NCBI GenBank assembly: GCA_026982255.1
Contig: JALSHL010000306.1
Location: 1-8,317, forward strand
Direction of reading: 5' to 3'
Length of the DNA: 8,317 nucleotides
Origin: Paracoccaceae bacterium
Lineage (GTDB): Bacteria > Pseudomonadota > Alphaproteobacteria > Rhodobacterales > Rhodobacteraceae
Part shown: positions 5,304 through 8,317 of the stretch, piece after piece
Layout: every line of letters starts with the position of its first letter
How positions within the stretch are numbered: position 1 is the first letter of the stretch
Made by a program: the position numbers and the translations under genes
The notes under the pieces: model-generated
The model's database searches: none
Told to the model about the DNA's origin: nothing
Seen by the model: only the letters and a program-made list of their open reading frames with translations

Positions 5304-7612
5304 TAGAACCGAGTGGAAATAGAGACACTGAAATTCTGGGTTACATCGTTCGGCTCATACAGGAGCGGGAAGGCATAGCTGAACTCCAGCGGGCCGATCG
5401 GCGTAGACCAGAACAGGCTCAGGCCGGTAGAGGCGCGCCAATACAAACTATCGTCGATTCCCGGCGGCGGACTATCCAGCCCCCAGACCGAACCGCCCTC
5501 GACAAAGACACCGCCATAGATGCCGTAGTCCTTCGGAAGGCCCAGGGGGAAGCTGCCCTGAATACGGGCAACGCTATAGAAATTTCCACCCAGGGAATCA
5601 TTCGTGCCGGTATCACGCGGCCCCAGACCACCATTGGCAAAGCCCTTGAAGCTCTGCCCGCCGAGGAAGAACCGGTCGGTGATGCGCGTACCGCTTGCAC
5701 CGGAAATCAGCGCGCCGCCTTCAAGCTCGCCGGACAGAATGAAGTTGTCGTCAAAGAACGACAGATACCCTTTGGCCCGCGCTACGGTTTTGGAATAGGA
5801 AACCTGCCCGCCAAGACCTGCGACCTCTCCCTCGAGGCTCACAACGTATCCGCTGGTCGGTTCAACCGTGGAGTTACGGCGGTCATACGTCAGCGTGGCC
5901 CCGAGCGCGGATGTCAGCAAGGCCCCCTGCTCTGCCAGAATGACAGGAGAAGCCGTTGCCGGCACGTCGCGGATTTCATCCAGCGACAGACGATAATCGA
6001 GGCGCAGGCGGGAATTCTCGCCCAACGGGAAAGCCAGACTCGGCTCGAACCCGATATTGGTGGTCTGGTAGGAGGATTCCGGTCGATCGACCTGGCGATA
6101 GTAAATACCGAAACCGGCATAGACATCACGCCCGAACAGCGCCGGTTCGGCAAAGTTGAAAGAAAGAACATTCGCGCGCTCGGCAATCGATAGGTCTAGC
6201 TGGAATACCTGCCCCCGTCCGAGGAAGTTCCGTTCCGAAATATTCAGGGAGCCGTTGAATCCGGATTCGGACGAATACCCGGCTCCGAAACCTACGCTGC
6301 CGGTGGCAATATCCTCGACCTCGACATCGACGATCGCCTTGTCCGGTGTCGACCCCTCGCGCACGGTGACGGATGTGTTTCCGAAAATCCCGAGCGCACG
6401 CAGCTTGTCCGCCGCTTCGGCCATCTTGCGCGGGTTGAAGGCATCGCCCTCGACAAAATCGAACTGCCGCCGGATAACCCGTTCGACGGTATTCGTATTG
6501 CCGCCGATATCGATGCGTTCGACATAAACACGGCGACCGTTCACCAGTTCGAAATCGACCGATACGGTGCGGTTGTCCTCGTCCTTGGTGAATTGCGGGT
6601 TTACACGCAGGAAAGGCAGCCCGCGCTTGACGGCCTCGGCCTCGATTTTTTCGATTACGTCCCGGACATCCTTGGCGCTATAAGCTTTACCTTCGCGGAT
6701 GCGCACAAATTTCTCGAAATCCGCCGCATCGACGCCGGTAACAGCCGAGGACACCGAAGAGGATCCGAACCTGTATTTGAAGCCCTCGTTGAGCGAATAG
6801 GTCAGATAATAGGTGCTACGGTCCTCCGACAGTTCCGGCGTGGCCGAAAGCACTTCGAAATCTATATAGCCCCGGTTTTTGTAGAACTCGTCCAGCCTCT
6901 GTATATCGCGGGCGATCTTGCCGCTGTCTATGGTATCGCTTCCAAGAATGAACGACAGGAATCCGTCCTCGTTGGTCTCGATAACCCCGCGCAGTTTGCT
7001 GTCGGAAACAGCGTTGTTGCCAACGAAGCTGATCCGCGACACGCCGACACTTTGCCCCTCGGATATCTCGAAGACCAGATTCACCCGCCCCTCGGCAACC
7101 GGAATAATAACCGGACGGATAGTCACACCGGTATAGCCTTTGCCCGCATAATACTGCGAAATCCGCTGGGCATCGGCCTCGGCCGTCAGGCGGTTGAACG
7201 GTTTGCGTGCAGCGGAATCGACAATTGCGGCCAGAACCTCGTCCTTGACCTCCTTGTTCCCCTCGAAGGCCACGATGCTTACGGTCGGGTTTTCCACAAC
7301 CGTGATGATCAGCGTGGAGCCTGAAACCCGCAAATCGACATTTTCGAACATGCCGGAGTCATACAAACGCCGCAGAACCGCATTGATGTCGGCAGGCGCC
7401 AGATTTTCACCGAGAATGACGCCGGCAAAGTCGGCAATCGCTTGCGAGGGAATCAGCTGATTCCCCTGAACCGAGATACTGCGGATGACTGCCGCCTCGG
7501 CCGTGGTTACCAGAAACGTCGTGGCCAAAAGCGGCGCCGCGAATTGCATTCCGAGGAAAGCGCTTGCAATACAGGATTTTACCGTGAGTTTCTCAACTGC
7601 CTGACGTTTCAT
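5303..7612 (-). CDS. bamA: Outer membrane protein assembly factor BamA (Omp85)
   Basis: Core of the Bam complex, which folds and inserts beta-barrel proteins into the outer membrane. The 769-residue precursor has a long signal peptide (about residues 1-40, basic start MKRQ, cleavage near TAEA|AVIRS). Five POTRA domains follow, at roughly 41-109, 110-187, 188-277, 278-360 and 361-438; each opens with a strand such as SISVQGNQ, IVAFEGNK, ISFVGNN or IDIGGNTN. The 16-strand barrel fills about 440-769 and ends in Phe769 (SISTRF), the expected beta-signal. Typical Omp85 barrel motifs are ISERNFLGRGQ (458-468), TYDRRN..EPTSGY (575-589) and AGLGG (598-602). The loop-6 motif, normally V/L-R-G-F/Y, reads FKGF (655-658), with Lys656 in place of Arg. 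The ribosome-binding site is weak. The next internal Met (residue 22) would remove the basic n-region, so the ATG at 7612 is preferred. Confidence 0.98.
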   Translation of the reverse strand: MKRQAVEKLTVKSCIASAFLGMQFAAPLLATTFLVTTAEAAVIRSISVQGNQLIPSQAIADFAGVILGENLAPADINAVLRRLYDSGMFENVDLRVSGSTLIITVVENPTVSIVAFEGNKEVKDEVLAAIVDSAARKPFNRLTAEADAQRISQYYAGKGYTGVTIRPVIIPVAEGRVNLVFEISEGQSVGVSRISFVGNNAVSDSKLRGVIETNEDGFLSFILGSDTIDSGKIARDIQRLDEFYKNRGYIDFEVLSATPELSEDRSTYYLTYSLNEGFKYRFGSSSVSSAVTGVDAADFEKFVRIREGKAYSAKDVRDVIEKIEAEAVKRGLPFLRVNPQFTKDEDNRTVSVDFELVNGRRVYVERIDIGGNTNTVERVIRRQFDFVEGDAFNPRKMAEAADKLRALGIFGNTSVTVREGSTPDKAIVDVEVEDIATGSVGFGAGYSSESGFNGSLNISERNFLGRGQVFQLDLSIAERANVLSFNFAEPALFGRDVYAGFGIYYRQVDRPESSYQTTNIGFEPSLAFPLGENSRLRLDYRLSLDEIRDVPATASPVILAEQGALLTSALGATLTYDRRNSTVEPTSGYVVSLEGEVAGLGGQVSYSKTVARAKGYLSFFDDNFILSGELEGGALISGASGTRITDRFFLGGQSFKGFANGGLGPRDTGTNDSLGGNFYSVARIQGSFPLGLPKDYGIYGGVFVEGGSVWGLDSPPPGIDDSLYWRASTGLSLFWSTPIGPLEFSYAFPLLYEPNDVTQNFSVSISTRF

Positions 7613-7671
7613 AAAATATCGCCCATCCGCTAAACCGGCCCTGGAGCCGGGTGATTGTTACCGTCCACACT
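7613..7671 (-). other. Intergenic gap between rseP and bamA
   Basis: This 59-base gap is the largest within the minus-strand cluster. It holds a short hairpin (arms 7635-7639 and 7646-7650, CCGGC with its complement, six-base loop) without a proper T-tract. No recognisable -35/-10 pair or sigma-E-type box is evident. An internal promoter or RNA-processing site for bamA is possible but not supported by sequence alone; read-through from rseP is the simplest view. Confidence 0.3.
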
Positions 7672-8317
7672 TCAAAATTTCAGTATGTCGTTATACGTCA
7701 CAAATACCATTAATAACAGCACCATGGCGAGACCTATTGAGACAGCACGTTCAATTGTCTTGTTTGCCAGCGGCTTCCCGCGTATCGCCTCGAAGGCATA
7801 AAAGACCAGATGTCCGCCATCCAGCATCGGAATCGGGAACAGATTCAGCATGCCGATGCCGACGGAAATGACCGCGATAAACGACAAAAAGCTGATCACC
7901 CCCTGATTTGCCGTGGCTTGTGACATCTGGGCAATGCCGATCGGCCCCTGCAGGTTGGTGGGGCTGAGATCGCCGATGAATATGTGTTTGATCGCATTGA
8001 GCGAGGTCGCGATCACGCCGTAGACCTGCCGCGCCCCCAGCTCCAGCGCCTTCAGCGGCGAGGGCGTCTCGGTCGCCGGCAGAAATGCCGAGGAACCACT
8101 GACCCCGATCATCACCCGTTCTTCGAACCCGCCTTCACCGTCGGGATACTCGCGCAGCTTCGGGGTGATCGGCAAATCAATCGCCTCCCCGTCGCGCCAG
8201 ACGGTCAGAACAATCTCCTTGTCCCGCGAGGCCTCGACGATTTTTTTCAAATCCATGAAGGTGACAAGGTCCTTGCCGTCAGCGGCAAGTATAATGTCCC
8301 CCTTCTTCAGCCCGGCC
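7672..8317 (-). CDS. rseP: RseP-type intramembrane site-2 zinc metalloprotease (C-terminal part)
   Basis: Peptidase family M50 protease of the inner membrane; family members cleave anti-sigma factors in the envelope-stress response and clear signal-peptide remnants. About 215 codons are in the window and the frame runs open through the right edge, so the N-terminus with the HExxH zinc site is missing. The first visible residues (AGLKKGDIILAADGKDL, from 8316 down) are the second half of a PDZ domain, which continues through IVLTVWRDG. LSPTNLQGPIGIAQ follows, then a transmembrane segment (ISFLSFIAVISVGIGML) leading into NLFPIPMLDGGH, which carries the LDG motif with the third zinc-ligand Asp. 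The last transmembrane segment is AVSIGLAMVLLLMVFV, ending in YNDILKF. An internal ATG at 8256 is not the start, because it falls inside the PDZ domain. bamA lies 59 bases downstream, as in many proteobacteria. Confidence 0.95.
   Translation of the reverse strand, partial: AGLKKGDIILAADGKDLVTFMDLKKIVEASRDKEIVLTVWRDGEAIDLPITPKLREYPDGEGGFEERVMIGVSGSSAFLPATETPSPLKALELGARQVYGVIATSLNAIKHIFIGDLSPTNLQGPIGIAQMSQATANQGVISFLSFIAVISVGIGMLNLFPIPMLDGGHLVFYAFEAIRGKPLANKTIERAVSIGLAMVLLLMVFVTYNDILKF

Noticed and set aside
5237..6193. Plus-strand open frame of 318 codons antisense to the bamA barrel
   Set aside because: It lies wholly opposite a well-defined bamA, has no motif or translation signal, and its composition is that expected of an antisense frame.
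7635..7650. Hairpin upstream of bamA as a terminator or attenuator
   Set aside because: The stem has only five pairs and is followed by just three T residues on the minus strand, too weak to call a terminator.
8241..8247. A7 run in rseP as a second slippery site
   Set aside because: The codons are AAA AAA ATC, so the phase does not give a proper X XXY YYZ heptamer; ordinary Lys-Lys-Ile coding explains it.
1..8317. A previously undescribed system, mobile element or defence island
   Set aside because: Every gene belongs to a well-known housekeeping family in a conserved order. There are no transposase or integrase genes, direct-repeat arrays, att-like repeats or composition shifts that would suggest an island.

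Overview
The window carries a conserved housekeeping locus for building the outer membrane of a Gram-negative bacterium, next to the citrate synthase gene. It is very probably from an alphaproteobacterium, most likely Rhodobacterales (Rhodobacteraceae/Roseobacter type). The evidence is the order rseP-bamA-ompH-fabZ-lpxA-lpxI-lpxB facing gltA, the use of LpxI (DUF1009) rather than LpxH, an ompH/skp gene where many other alphaproteobacteria have lpxD, and a moderately GC-rich, GC3-biased coding style. The taxonomic call is inference from gene content; no search was run.

Layout. Bases 1-74 are a short leader with the ribosome-binding site of gltA; no convincing promoter is visible there. gltA (75-1370, plus strand) encodes a type II citrate synthase. 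It converges on a seven-gene minus-strand cluster, and the two transcription units meet at one compact inverted repeat (1377-1403) that can terminate both strands. Reading the minus strand from right to left: rseP (C-terminal part only, cut by the window edge at 8317), a 59-base gap, bamA (7612-5303), ompH/skp (5292-4711), fabZ (4714-4232), lpxA (4228-3419), lpxI (3415-2573) and lpxB (2576-1404). From bamA onward the genes are packed with gaps of 10 and 3 bases or 4-base ATGA overlaps, so they almost certainly form one translationally coupled operon. No stretch above 300 bases lacks a gene.

Function. RseP is an intramembrane site-2 protease of the envelope-stress pathway. BamA is the core of the beta-barrel assembly machine, and OmpH/Skp is its periplasmic chaperone partner. 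FabZ dehydrates 3-hydroxyacyl-ACP, the same substrate pool that LpxA draws on for the first step of lipid A synthesis. LpxI then makes lipid X from UDP-diacylglucosamine, and LpxB condenses the two into the disaccharide. The operon therefore couples outer-membrane protein assembly to lipid A synthesis and to the branch point with phospholipid fatty acids.

I found no mobile element, CRISPR array, tRNA, rRNA or clearly novel system. The points worth a second look are local: a Lys in place of the near-invariant Arg of the BamA loop-6 motif, an Ala at the LpxA acyl-chain ruler position, a corrected GTG start for ompH, the absence of lpxD from the cluster, a shared terminator, and an in-frame A AAA AAC slippery heptamer in lpxI.
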